The notes under the pieces are model-generated. The model was given only the letters and a program-made list of their open reading frames with translations. It made no database searches and was not told where the DNA came from. Shown here piece by piece: positions 1 through 5,350 of a stretch of DNA of 5,350 bases. The stretch's first letter is position 1; each line of letters begins with the position of its first letter. The stretch comes from an uncultured Clostridia bacterium (GTDB lineage: Bacteria; Bacillota; Clostridia; Oscillospirales; Oscillospiraceae): NCBI GenBank assembly GCA_947177005.1, contig CAMWSZ010000242.1, positions 1 through 5,350 on the forward strand, in the 5' to 3' direction. The position numbers and the translations under genes were made by a program.

Positions 1-1128
1 AAACTGAGCCACTACACGGCCAATATCGCCTTTGCAGGATTCACTGCCCCCAAGCTGCTGTGGATGAAGGCCAATGAACCGGACCTGTTCAAGCGCATTG
101 AGAAGGTAATGCTGCCCAAGGATTACCTGGTGTACCGCCTCACCGGAGTACATGCCACCGACTATTCTGATGCTTCCGGGATGCTCCTGTTGGATGTGGA
201 GCATAAATGCTGGTCCAAGGAGATGTGTGAGATCTGCGGCGTGTCGGAGAAGCAACTTGCCAAGCTCTATGAGAGCTGGGAACCGGTAGGGACCTTGCTG
301 CCGGATGTGGCAAAAGTCCTGGGCCTGCCTGAAGACGTGACGGTCTGCGCCGGAGCCGGAGACAACGCCGCTGCCGCCGTAGGTACGGGAACCGTAGGTG
401 CAGGTGGATGCAACATCAGTTTGGGAACCTCAGGGACAATCTTTATTTCCTCTGACAAATTTGGGGTAGATCCCAACAATGCCCTCCACGCTTTTGCTCA
501 CGCCGATGGCGGCTATCATCTTATGGGCTGTATGCTCTCCGCTGCCAGCTGCAACAAGTGGTGGCAGGACGAGATCATCGGCACTGCTGATTATCAGGCC
601 GAGCAGGCCAGCATCACCCCCGACAAACTAGGCCGCAATCATGTCTATTTCCTGCCCTATCTCATGGGTGAGCGCAGTCCCATCAACGACACCAACGCCC
701 GTGGCTGCTTCATCGGCATGACCATGGATACCACCCGTGCCGACATGCTGCAGGCGGTAATGGAGGGGGTGGCTTTCGCTATCCGGGACAGCTTTGAGGT
801 GGCGCGCAGTTTGGGTGTTTCCATTCCCCGGTCCAACATCTGCGGCGGCGGCAGCAAATCCCCACTGTGGAAAACGATTATGGCCAATGTCTTGGGCATC
901 CCCCTGGATATCGTAGCCACTGAGCAGGGACCGGGCTATGGCGGAGCGGTCCTGGCTATGGTAGCTACCGGCCTGTTCCCTTCCGTCCAGGCGGCTTGTG
1001 ATAAACTGGTCTCCGTGGCGGAGACCGTGGAACTGGATGCGCAGCTTACTGCCCTCTACGAGGAGCGTTATCAGCAGTTCAGGGAGATTTATCCCACCTG
1101 CAAGACACTTTTTCCCAAAATTCAGTAA
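1..1128 (+). CDS. xylB: Xylulokinase-like FGGY carbohydrate kinase, 5' end cut off by window edge
   Basis: This kinase should phosphorylate a ketopentose, classically D-xylulose to D-xylulose 5-phosphate, with ATP in the cytoplasm. The frame is open from base 1. The first ATG at 64 is internal, because the residues before it include the family segment GFTAPKLLW. About 375 residues are present, so roughly 120 N-terminal residues of a ~500-residue FGGY kinase lie outside the window. Visible motifs, counted from base 1, are the GAGDNAAAAVG segment with the likely catalytic base Asp121, the nucleotide-phosphate loop SLGTSGTIF, and the FGGY C-terminal domain with EGVAFAIRDSF and the ATP-binding GGGSKSPLW followed by GPGYGGAVLAM. 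The gene ends 12 bases before the DUF4867 gene, whose Shine-Dalgarno overlaps this stop region, as expected for one operon. The FGGY assignment is firm. The substrate is less sure: the isomerase downstream is fucose/arabinose-type, so ribulose, xylulose or a deoxyketose are all possible. Confidence 0.9.
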   Translation, partial: KLSHYTANIAFAGFTAPKLLWMKANEPDLFKRIEKVMLPKDYLVYRLTGVHATDYSDASGMLLLDVEHKCWSKEMCEICGVSEKQLAKLYESWEPVGTLLPDVAKVLGLPEDVTVCAGAGDNAAAAVGTGTVGAGGCNISLGTSGTIFISSDKFGVDPNNALHAFAHADGGYHLMGCMLSAASCNKWWQDEIIGTADYQAEQASITPDKLGRNHVYFLPYLMGERSPINDTNARGCFIGMTMDTTRADMLQAVMEGVAFAIRDSFEVARSLGVSIPRSNICGGGSKSPLWKTIMANVLGIPLDIVATEQGPGYGGAVLAMVATGLFPSVQAACDKLVSVAETVELDAQLTALYEERYQQFREIYPTCKTLFPKIQ

Positions 1129-1133
1129 AGGAG
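1127..1133 (+). promoter_or_regulatory. Ribosome binding site of the DUF4867 gene
   Basis: The sequence AAAGGAG begins inside the kinase stop codon and lies 7 bases before the ATG at 1141. It fixes that start and suggests translational coupling between kinase and DUF4867 protein. Confidence 0.8.
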
Positions 1134-1140
1134 TGCGGAC

Positions 1141-1800
1141 ATGAAAATTGAATCGGTTTATGATGCGTCTTTCAAGCCCTACGGACAGATTCTGAACGGC
1201 TACGACACGCAGCCGCTGACGGCTTCTATGGAAACCATCCCCCTGCCTGCGGAGGGCGTCGCTTATGAGCCGTCCATTGCTTCCCTGGAAGCCAATACCA
1301 TCTTTGGACAGCTGCAGAATAACGCCTACGGCGGGATGCCGGTACAGATCGGTATGTGCTGGGGCCATAATACCAAGCTCAACTGTCTGGAGTACCACCG
1401 GGACAGCGAGGTGAACATCGGCACGGGCGATTTCATTCTCCTGCTGGCAAAGCAGGACGAAATCGTGGACGGAAAGCTGGACACCGCCAAGGTCAGGGCG
1501 TTTCGGGTCCCTGCTGGAGTGGCCGTAGAGGTCTACGCCACCACACTGCACTATGCGCCCTGTCATGTGAATGCGGACCAGGGGGTTCGGGTGGCGGTGG
1601 TGCTGCCCAAGGGGACCAACGAGGCCAAACCCTCCATCACGCCGGTAAACGAGGAGGACAAGCTGCTTTGGGCAAAGAATAAATGGCTGCTGGCCCATGC
1701 GGATAGTGTTGAGGCCAACCAGGGGGCCGCTGTACTGCTGGATGGCGAAAATATTGATATTGCAGCTGAGACATTAAAAGCAGGACATGATAGAATGTAA
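1141..1800 (+). CDS. DUF4867 family protein, cupin-like, sugar-operon accessory protein
   Basis: This 219-residue protein matches from memory the DUF4867 family, found in clostridial sugar operons beside FGGY kinases and isomerases. Its reaction is unknown. The layout recalls the cupin-like ureidoglycolate lyase fold: EYHRDSE (residues 84-90), a strand GTGDFILLLAKQDEI, then VPAGVAVEVYATTLHYAPCHV, where His137 and His142 with His86 and Glu131 are plausible pocket or metal residues. That fold comparison is inference. The start at 1141 has a good Shine-Dalgarno. The C-terminus looks altered. Aligned with the remnant at 2395-2534, the native protein should end at Leu212 (codon 1774-1776), so the last seven residues KAGHDRM are read from sequence belonging to the methyltransferase leader. 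The gene overlaps the methyltransferase by 14 bases, in another frame. Confidence 0.8.
   Translation: MKIESVYDASFKPYGQILNGYDTQPLTASMETIPLPAEGVAYEPSIASLEANTIFGQLQNNAYGGMPVQIGMCWGHNTKLNCLEYHRDSEVNIGTGDFILLLAKQDEIVDGKLDTAKVRAFRVPAGVAVEVYATTLHYAPCHVNADQGVRVAVVLPKGTNEAKPSITPVNEEDKLLWAKNKWLLAHADSVEANQGAAVLLDGENIDIAAETLKAGHDRM
1618..1776 (+). repeat. Left copy of a divergent direct repeat (DUF4867 3' end)
   Basis: This stretch of the intact DUF4867 gene (from the NEAKPSITP segment to codon 212) recurs in diverged form at 2395-2531. The left copy has 159 bases and the right copy 137. The 22-base difference is exactly accounted for by a 1-base deletion after NE and a 21-base in-frame deletion of LLWAKNK. 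By hand alignment, 25 of 44 aligned codons encode the same residue. The pair brackets the methyltransferase gene. Confidence 0.8.
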
Positions 1801-2395
1801 TATCAATGGAATACGTCTGAAAATGCACACAGAAGGTTCCTTGTTTTCGCCGAATTACATTGATAAAGGCACAATAACCATGATGTCAAAAGTAGATTTC
1901 CAAGCTGGTCAGAAGATCTTGGATTTAGGCTGCGGGTATGGTGTGATTGGGATATATGCAGCACATTTTGCGGGAGCTGAGAATGTTACAATGGTTGATA
2001 TAAATCCCATCGCAGTTGAAGTTGCAAAAAGGAATGCGATATATAATAATTTGGAAGGTATCAATATAATTCAAAGTGATGGACTGTGTGACATTATTGA
2101 CCACGATTTTGATTTAATTTTATCTAATCCGCCTTACCACGCAGACTTCCATGTACCCAAAAATTTTATTGAGCGTGGTTTTCACCATTTGAAGTTTGGC
2201 GGCAGCCTGATTATGGTCACCAAAAGGTATAAATGGTACAGGAATAAATTGAAATCTGTATTTGGTGGGGTTAGAGTAATAGAAGAAAATGGATATTATG
2301 TCTTTATCTCACAGAAAAGAGCATCTTGTAAGCCTGGATTCAAAAACAAGCATACTCTCTCCAAAAAATTGCAGCGCAAATATAACCTTACATAA
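1787..2395 (+). CDS. Class I SAM-dependent methyltransferase (RsmC-like MTS domain)
   Basis: This small cytoplasmic enzyme of 202 residues is predicted to transfer a methyl group from S-adenosylmethionine. It has a Rossmann-fold motif I, DLGCGYGVIG (Asp46 to Gly55), an acidic motif II end, VDINP (Asp71), and motif IV NPPYH at 114-118. NPPY motifs are typical of methyltransferases acting on planar nitrogens of bases or on glutamine. The overall pattern resembles the single-domain relatives of 16S rRNA G1207 methyltransferase RsmC, so rRNA or another RNA is the likeliest substrate, but this is not proven. The C-terminus is lysine/arginine-rich (LSKKLQRK), fitting nucleic acid contact. The frame is closed by a TAA at 1775-1777, so ATG 1787 is the first usable start. 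Its Shine-Dalgarno, GCAGGA, is poor and close. The gene is clearly AT-richer than the sugar genes around it and has no metabolic link to them, which suggests transfer into the operon. Confidence 0.85.
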   Translation: MIECNINGIRLKMHTEGSLFSPNYIDKGTITMMSKVDFQAGQKILDLGCGYGVIGIYAAHFAGAENVTMVDINPIAVEVAKRNAIYNNLEGINIIQSDGLCDIIDHDFDLILSNPPYHADFHVPKNFIERGFHHLKFGGSLIMVTKRYKWYRNKLKSVFGGVRVIEENGYYVFISQKRASCKPGFKNKHTLSKKLQRKYNLT

Positions 2396-2534
2396 ACGAA
2401 CCAAGCCTTCTATCAATCCTATGAACGAAGAAGATAAATGACTGCTGGCTGACGAGGAGTCCGATAAAGCCGGGCAAGGGACCCGCGTTGGTCTCACAGG
2501 TGAGAACATCGATATGCAAAAAGATATTTTATAG
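2395..2534 (+). pseudogene. Decayed 3' fragment of a second DUF4867 gene
   Basis: Translated from 2400 in phase, this region reads TKPSINPMNEEDK, then a TGA stop at 2439-2441, then LLADEESDKAGQG and TGENIDM, ending in TAG at 2532-2534. This parallels AKPSITPVNEEDK, WLLAHADS and DGENIDI of the intact DUF4867 protein. Three lesions are visible: a missing base after the NE codons (2395-2400), loss of the seven codons LLWAKNK, and TGG changed to TGA. Many of the remaining differences are synonymous (GAG/GAA, GAC/GAT, AAG/AAA), showing past selection as protein. There is no room for the 5' part, since the methyltransferase stop overlaps the first base of the homology. The terminal TAG overlaps the isomerase Shine-Dalgarno, so this fragment keeps the ancestral DUF4867-isomerase junction. 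Confidence 0.8.
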
Positions 2535-2538
2535 GAGG
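2533..2538 (+). promoter_or_regulatory. Ribosome binding site of the isomerase-family gene
   Basis: A perfect AGGAGG lies 9 bases before ATG 2548. It decides for 2548 over the upstream in-frame TTG at 2488, which falls within the DUF4867 remnant. It overlaps the remnant's TAG stop, a relic of translational coupling. Confidence 0.9.
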
Positions 2539-2547
2539 AATTTTATC

Positions 2548-4035
2548 ATGCTTACCAACATCCCCGAGGTCAAGATTGGCATCATTGCCGTATCCCGCGA
2601 CTGCTTTATTATTGATCTGTCCGAACGCCGCCGGAGCGCCATTGTCGAAGCCTGCAAAGGCAACGGTCTGGATGTCTACGAGTGCAGGACCACTGTGGAG
2701 AACGAGAAGGATACGCTCAAGGCCGTAGACGAGGTGAAGGCCGTCGGCTGCAACGCGCTGGTTGTCTTCCTGGGCAACTTCGGCCCCGAGACGCCGGAGA
2801 CGCTGATTGCTAAGAACTTTGCTGGCCCCTGTATGTACGTCGCGGCTGCCGAAGGTGACGGTGACCTGATCAATGGGCGGGGTGACGCTTACTGCGGTAT
2901 GCTCAACTGCTCCTACAACCTGGGTATGCGCCACCTCAAGGCATATATTCCCGAGTACCCCGTGGGCACTGCCGAGGAAATCGCCAAGATGATCGGCGAG
3001 TTCAAGCCCATTGCCTGTGCGCTGATCGGTCTCAGCCAGCTGAAAATCATTACCTTCGGCCCCCGGCCCCAGGATTTCTTCGCCTGCAACGCCCCCATCA
3101 AGGGCCTGTATGAAATCGGCGTGGAGATCGAAGAGAACTCCGAGCTGGATCTGTTGGTAGCGTACAAGGCCCACGCCAATGATCCTCGCATCCCGGAAAT
3201 TTGCGCGGATATGGCAAAGGAAATGGGTGAGGGCTGCTACTACCCCGAGATGAACGAGCGCATGGCACAGCTGGAACTGACCCTGTTAGATTGGGCCGAG
3301 GCACATAAGGGTGCAAGACAGTACGTGGCTTTCGCAGACAAGTGCTGGCCTGCTTTCCCGGAAGCTTTCGGGTTTGAACCCTGCTATGTCAATTCCCGCT
3401 TGGTAAGCCGGGGTATTCCCGTATCCTGCGAGGTGGACATTTATGGCGCTCTGAGCGAGTATATCGGCATGTGCGTCTCCGGCGACACGGTGACTCTGCT
3501 GGATATCAACAACTCCGTCCCTGCCTCTATCTACCAGGAAGACATCAAGGGCAAGTACGACTACACCCTTACCGACACCTTTATGGGCTTCCACTGCGGC
3601 AACACCCCTAGCTGTAAGCTGTGTTCTGACCGCGCAGTCAAATATCAACTGATCCAGCACCGCCTCCTGGAACCCAAAGACAGCGAACCGGATTTCACCC
3701 GCGGCACTCTGGAGGGTGATATTGCCGCCAGCGACATCACGTTCTACCGTCTCCAGTGCGACAGCGAGGGACAACTCCGGGCTTACATCGCCCAAGGCGA
3801 GGTGCTTCCGGTGAAGACCCGTTCCTTCGGCGGCATCGGTGTGTTCGCGATTCCCGAGATGGGCCGCTTCTACCGCCATGTGCTGATTCAGAAGCGCTAT
3901 CCGCACCACGGCGCAGTGGCGTTCGGACACTACGGAAAGGCGCTGTTCGAGGTCTTCAAGATGCTGGGCATCCAGGATATTGCCTACAATCAGCCCATAA
4001 GCCGCCCCTATCCTGTTGAGAATCCCTTCAAGTAA
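2548..4035 (+). CDS. L-fucose/L-arabinose isomerase family protein
   Basis: This 495-residue cytoplasmic enzyme is predicted to interconvert an aldose and a ketose with a divalent metal, feeding the FGGY kinase encoded upstream. The N-terminal part (about 1-165) has the family opening KIGIIAVSRDCF and a Rossmann-like alternation including ALVVFLGNFGPE. The C-terminal part holds the candidate metal site: Glu295 in CEVDIYGAL and Asp319 in TLLDINNS are 24 residues apart, the spacing I recall for Glu337 and Asp361 of E. coli FucI. HCGNTPSC begins at His349. A third ligand is probably within PHHGAVAFGH (452-461). The protein is shorter than FucI (about 591 residues) but fits the clostridial 'L-fucose/L-arabinose isomerase family' of about 490. 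The substrate (L-fucose, D-arabinose, L-arabinose or another pentose) cannot be decided. The cysteines in CGNTPSCKLC, near the active site, are a detail worth noting. Base composition matches the kinase and DUF4867 genes. Confidence 0.85.
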   Translation: MLTNIPEVKIGIIAVSRDCFIIDLSERRRSAIVEACKGNGLDVYECRTTVENEKDTLKAVDEVKAVGCNALVVFLGNFGPETPETLIAKNFAGPCMYVAAAEGDGDLINGRGDAYCGMLNCSYNLGMRHLKAYIPEYPVGTAEEIAKMIGEFKPIACALIGLSQLKIITFGPRPQDFFACNAPIKGLYEIGVEIEENSELDLLVAYKAHANDPRIPEICADMAKEMGEGCYYPEMNERMAQLELTLLDWAEAHKGARQYVAFADKCWPAFPEAFGFEPCYVNSRLVSRGIPVSCEVDIYGALSEYIGMCVSGDTVTLLDINNSVPASIYQEDIKGKYDYTLTDTFMGFHCGNTPSCKLCSDRAVKYQLIQHRLLEPKDSEPDFTRGTLEGDIAASDITFYRLQCDSEGQLRAYIAQGEVLPVKTRSFGGIGVFAIPEMGRFYRHVLIQKRYPHHGAVAFGHYGKALFEVFKMLGIQDIAYNQPISRPYPVENPFK

Positions 4036-4038
4036 TAG

Positions 4039-4167
4039 GCAGTCAAAGGGGACAGATGTTGTCGGCATGAATCAGGCGGTTTGCCAGGGAAGGCCACTAT
4101 TGATGCCGCGAAGCATCTCTCTGCCTATATAAACATTTCTCAAGCCCAAGATTTTGCCGGAAGATGA
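4039..4167 (+). other. Short open frame after the isomerase, possible gene remnant
   Basis: Reading on in the isomerase frame after its TAA and a further TAG gives 42 open codons up to a TGA at 4165-4167. The latter part, with GKATIDAAKHLSAYINIS, has an amphipathic, protein-like composition. There is no ATG in frame and no ribosome binding site, so it is not an independent gene. It may be the eroded tail of a lost operon gene, or chance. I do not recognise the family. Confidence 0.2.
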
Positions 4168-4197
4168 CTCGGAATTCCTTCGCTTCTTCCGGCAAAA
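4152..4197 (+). repeat. Perfect 13-bp inverted repeat in the leader of the 279-residue protein gene
   Basis: The arms TTTTGCCGGAAGA (4152-4164) and TCTTCCGGCAAAA (4185-4197) are exact reverse complements separated by 20 bases. The T-rich side is on the left and the A-rich side on the right, the opposite of an intrinsic terminator in either direction, and no T-run follows on either strand. It lies downstream of a TATATAAA (4126-4133) that could be a -10 element, although no matching -35 is visible, and 29 bases before ATG 4226. A leader stem-loop, an operator, or a relic of a small mobile element are possible. Confidence 0.6.
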
Positions 4198-4210
4198 TAA
4201 ATTACACAGT

Positions 4211-4217
4211 AGAGAGG
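4211..4217 (+). promoter_or_regulatory. Ribosome binding site of the 279-residue protein gene
   Basis: AGAGAGG followed by A lies about 8 bases before ATG 4226 and decides for this start over the in-frame TTG at 4154, which sits inside the inverted repeat. Confidence 0.75.
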
Positions 4218-4225
4218 AAAAACTA

Positions 4226-5065
4226 ATGGAAAAAACCACAAATTTGGAAAAAATCAAAGAAGTTGCACGAAAGTATTTCGATGCGCATGACATCTCTGCG
4301 GAACCCGTGGAGGCGTTCCCTATGCCTGATGGTAAAGGCATATTGAGAGAGGCCCATTGCCATCTTTACCACCCAGTTTTTAGAGGATTTTGGATAGAGA
4401 ACATCTTTGATGCAGAGGTTGCTTTGTACAAAGCCCTTAAGGATCCGGTTGAATTTGAAAAGGTCAAAGCAAAACTGCTCGCTGATATAAGAACTGCGTT
4501 AAATGAAGTCGAAGAGCCAGAATTTATCTTTTCTTTGCTCATGAGTCCATACGACATATTGTTCATAAAGGAAACAAAGCAATTTTTATCGCCGTCTGAC
4601 TACAGCTGGGCGCTTCGCACAACTGACCTGGCCAGCCACGTAACTCACTCCCCAGCTGAACGCGCTCAGCTTAAGTCAGATATCCAGGAATTGTTTGACG
4701 AATCGTTTGTTCGTCAGGATTTTATGTATGATGTGGAGAAAAAGTACTACGATGCCCTTCCCGATGTGGTGACGGTTTACCATGGTGTTAGCGAGGAAAC
4801 AGAAGATTATGAGATTTCAGATATTTTCTATTGGACGTCTGAAATAGAGCAGCTGGTACCAACTGAGGACTGTAGGTCGCATGAGAGCGAGTTTGGCGTT
4901 GTATATGAAGCAAAGATTAAGAAAGAAGACATCTATGGTTATTTCTCGTTGGAGGATACTGTGTTTTTGAATCCCGATAAGTTGTTTAACGTTTTGTGCC
5001 ACAAAGATTTCCCGTTGGAGGACATAGAGCTTCATGACAAGGATTTAATCCGACTTGACTCCTGA
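4226..5065 (+). CDS. Uncharacterised protein, possible ADP-ribosyltransferase-like C-terminal region
   Basis: This 279-residue protein is not recognised with confidence. It is acidic and has no signal peptide or membrane segment, so it is probably cytoplasmic. Residues 1-170 are mostly helical in character. The last third reads as a small alpha/beta domain: VVTVYHGVS (His186), FYWTS (Trp203-Ser205), GVVYEAKIKKEDIYGYF, then SLEDTVFLNPDKL (Glu243). That order resembles ADP-ribosyltransferase-fold proteins of phages and plasmids, which show VYRG, a W-T strand, a 'VYKAKI..DILAYF' strand and a catalytic Glu before a strand ending in NP. Here Arg is replaced by His, as in H-Y-E type enzymes, or the site is dead. 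This is inference from pattern only. The gene is AT-richer than the sugar genes, 190 bases from the isomerase, with its own ribosome binding site and no clear partner, consistent with accessory cargo. Confidence 0.8.
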   Translation: MEKTTNLEKIKEVARKYFDAHDISAEPVEAFPMPDGKGILREAHCHLYHPVFRGFWIENIFDAEVALYKALKDPVEFEKVKAKLLADIRTALNEVEEPEFIFSLLMSPYDILFIKETKQFLSPSDYSWALRTTDLASHVTHSPAERAQLKSDIQELFDESFVRQDFMYDVEKKYYDALPDVVTVYHGVSEETEDYEISDIFYWTSEIEQLVPTEDCRSHESEFGVVYEAKIKKEDIYGYFSLEDTVFLNPDKLFNVLCHKDFPLEDIELHDKDLIRLDS

Positions 5066-5099
5066 TTTTTGCAATAGCGGCATTTCTTGGCAGCCGATG

Positions 5100-5141
5100 A
5101 ATTACAGGCCACTCTCTCGTTTGAGGAAGTGGTCTGTAATT
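5100..5141 (+). terminator. Long hairpin after the 279-residue protein gene, possible terminator
   Basis: Arms 5100-5113 and 5128-5141 pair over 14 positions with one G-U wobble. After one C-A mismatch, a further four pairs (5115-5118 with 5123-5126) close on a GTTT loop. It starts 34 bases after the stop at 5065. The downstream T-tract is weak (ATTATTAT), so termination is plausible but not certain. The near-symmetric AT ends could let it act in both directions between converging genes. Confidence 0.5.
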
Positions 5142-5277
5142 ATTATGGCATCGATATTGACTCTTGATGGAACGTCAACTTCTTATATCGTAGATATAAA
5201 AGGATATTCAACTTTTGGCTCATGTTTCTAATGGATAATTCTTGTTTCTCTAAATATCAAAAACAAATTATGAAATT
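5142..5277. other. AT-rich spacer with a short palindrome
   Basis: No credible gene is seen here. The only structure is TTATATC (5183-5189), a GTA spacer and GATATAA (5193-5199), a 7-bp inverted repeat of the size of a repressor operator, preceded by a weak 6-bp inverted repeat at 5164-5178 (loop GAA). A TTGACT at 5157-5162 lies 20 bases from a TTATAT, too far for a good promoter. Confidence 0.35.
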
Positions 5278-5350
5278 TTAACTTTCAAACTTCCTCCCGT
5301 CTTGCAAGAAGGCTCTCACCGAAACCATGCCGTCAGTCTTCCTTAAAATC
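5278..5350 (-). CDS. Possible 3' end of a minus-strand gene leaving the window
   Basis: On the minus strand a frame is open from the window edge to a TAA at 5278-5280, ending in DGMVSVRAFLQDGRKFES. The composition is protein-like and richer in GC than the spacer beside it, and the frame change coincides with that composition change. Only 23 codons are visible and I do not recognise a family. One plus-strand frame is also open over the same stretch, so orientation is uncertain. Confidence 0.3.
   Translation of the reverse strand, partial: ILRKTDGMVSVRAFLQDGRKFES

Noticed and set aside
628..1698. 356-codon open frame on the minus strand
   Set aside because: It lies antisense across the kinase and DUF4867 genes, whose motifs, start sites and codon pattern are clear. 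It has no recognisable family or ribosome binding site and is a by-product of GC-rich coding DNA.
1777..2394. Insertion sequence or transposon carrying the methyltransferase
   Set aside because: No transposase, terminal inverted repeats or short exact target duplication are visible. The flanking repeats are diverged gene copies, not target-site duplications.
2488..2547. Upstream TTG start giving the isomerase 20 extra residues
   Set aside because: The extension is translated from the DUF4867 remnant in another frame. A perfect AGGAGG at 2533-2538 points to ATG 2548, where family similarity begins.
2494..3174. 226-codon open frame on the minus strand opposite the isomerase start
   Set aside because: It covers the DUF4867 remnant and the isomerase N-terminus in antisense, with no start signal or recognisable motif.
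3286..4068. 260-codon open frame on the minus strand opposite the isomerase
   Set aside because: It is a shadow of the isomerase gene and has no family motif.
4152..4197. Intrinsic terminator for the sugar operon
   Set aside because: The stem has T-rich left and A-rich right flanks and no T-run follows on either strand.
4154..4225. Upstream TTG start giving the orphan protein 24 extra residues
   Set aside because: It falls inside the inverted repeat and has no ribosome binding site, whereas AGAGAGG precedes ATG 4226 at good spacing.
5157..5188. Promoter with TTGACT and TTATAT
   Set aside because: The spacing of 20 bases is outside the usual range and no plus-strand gene follows within the window.

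Overview
The window looks like a piece of a clostridial (Firmicutes, probably gut Lachnospiraceae/Oscillospiraceae-type) genome. This is inferred from the purine-rich Shine-Dalgarno sites, the tight gene packing and the protein families, not from a marker gene. Two base compositions alternate. A GC-rich sugar-catabolism operon (FGGY kinase, DUF4867 protein, L-fucose/L-arabinose isomerase-family protein) is broken up and followed by AT-richer accessory DNA (a small methyltransferase, an uncharacterised 279-residue protein, and an AT-rich tail).

Layout, all on the plus strand except a possible fragment at the right edge: 1-1128, 3' part of a xylulokinase-like FGGY kinase; 1141-1800, DUF4867 cupin-like protein; 1787-2395, AT-rich class I SAM-dependent methyltransferase overlapping the previous gene by 14 bases; 2395-2534, decayed second copy of the DUF4867 3' end; 2548-4035, isomerase-family protein; 4036-4225, intergenic region with a 13-bp perfect inverted repeat; 4226-5065, unrecognised protein with a possible degenerate ADP-ribosyltransferase-like C-terminal half; 5100-5141, long hairpin, possible terminator; 5142-5277, AT-rich DNA without a gene; 5278-5350, possible 3' end of a minus-strand gene.

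The isomerase and kinase would form a two-step route: an aldose is isomerised to a ketose, which is then phosphorylated for entry into the pentose phosphate pathway or aldol cleavage. The exact sugar cannot be read from the sequence. DUF4867 is a co-encoded accessory protein of unknown activity.

The most interesting structure is the DUF4867/methyltransferase junction. The methyltransferase is flanked by two divergent copies of the same DUF4867 3' end (1618-1776 and 2395-2531). The left copy belongs to the intact gene. The right copy carries a 1-base deletion, a 7-codon deletion and a TGG-to-TGA nonsense change, and it ends in a TAG that overlaps the isomerase ribosome binding site. This points to an older DUF4867-isomerase junction interrupted by acquisition of the methyltransferase, or to a lost tandem paralogue. 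I found no CRISPR array, tRNA, rRNA, transposase or complete new defence system.
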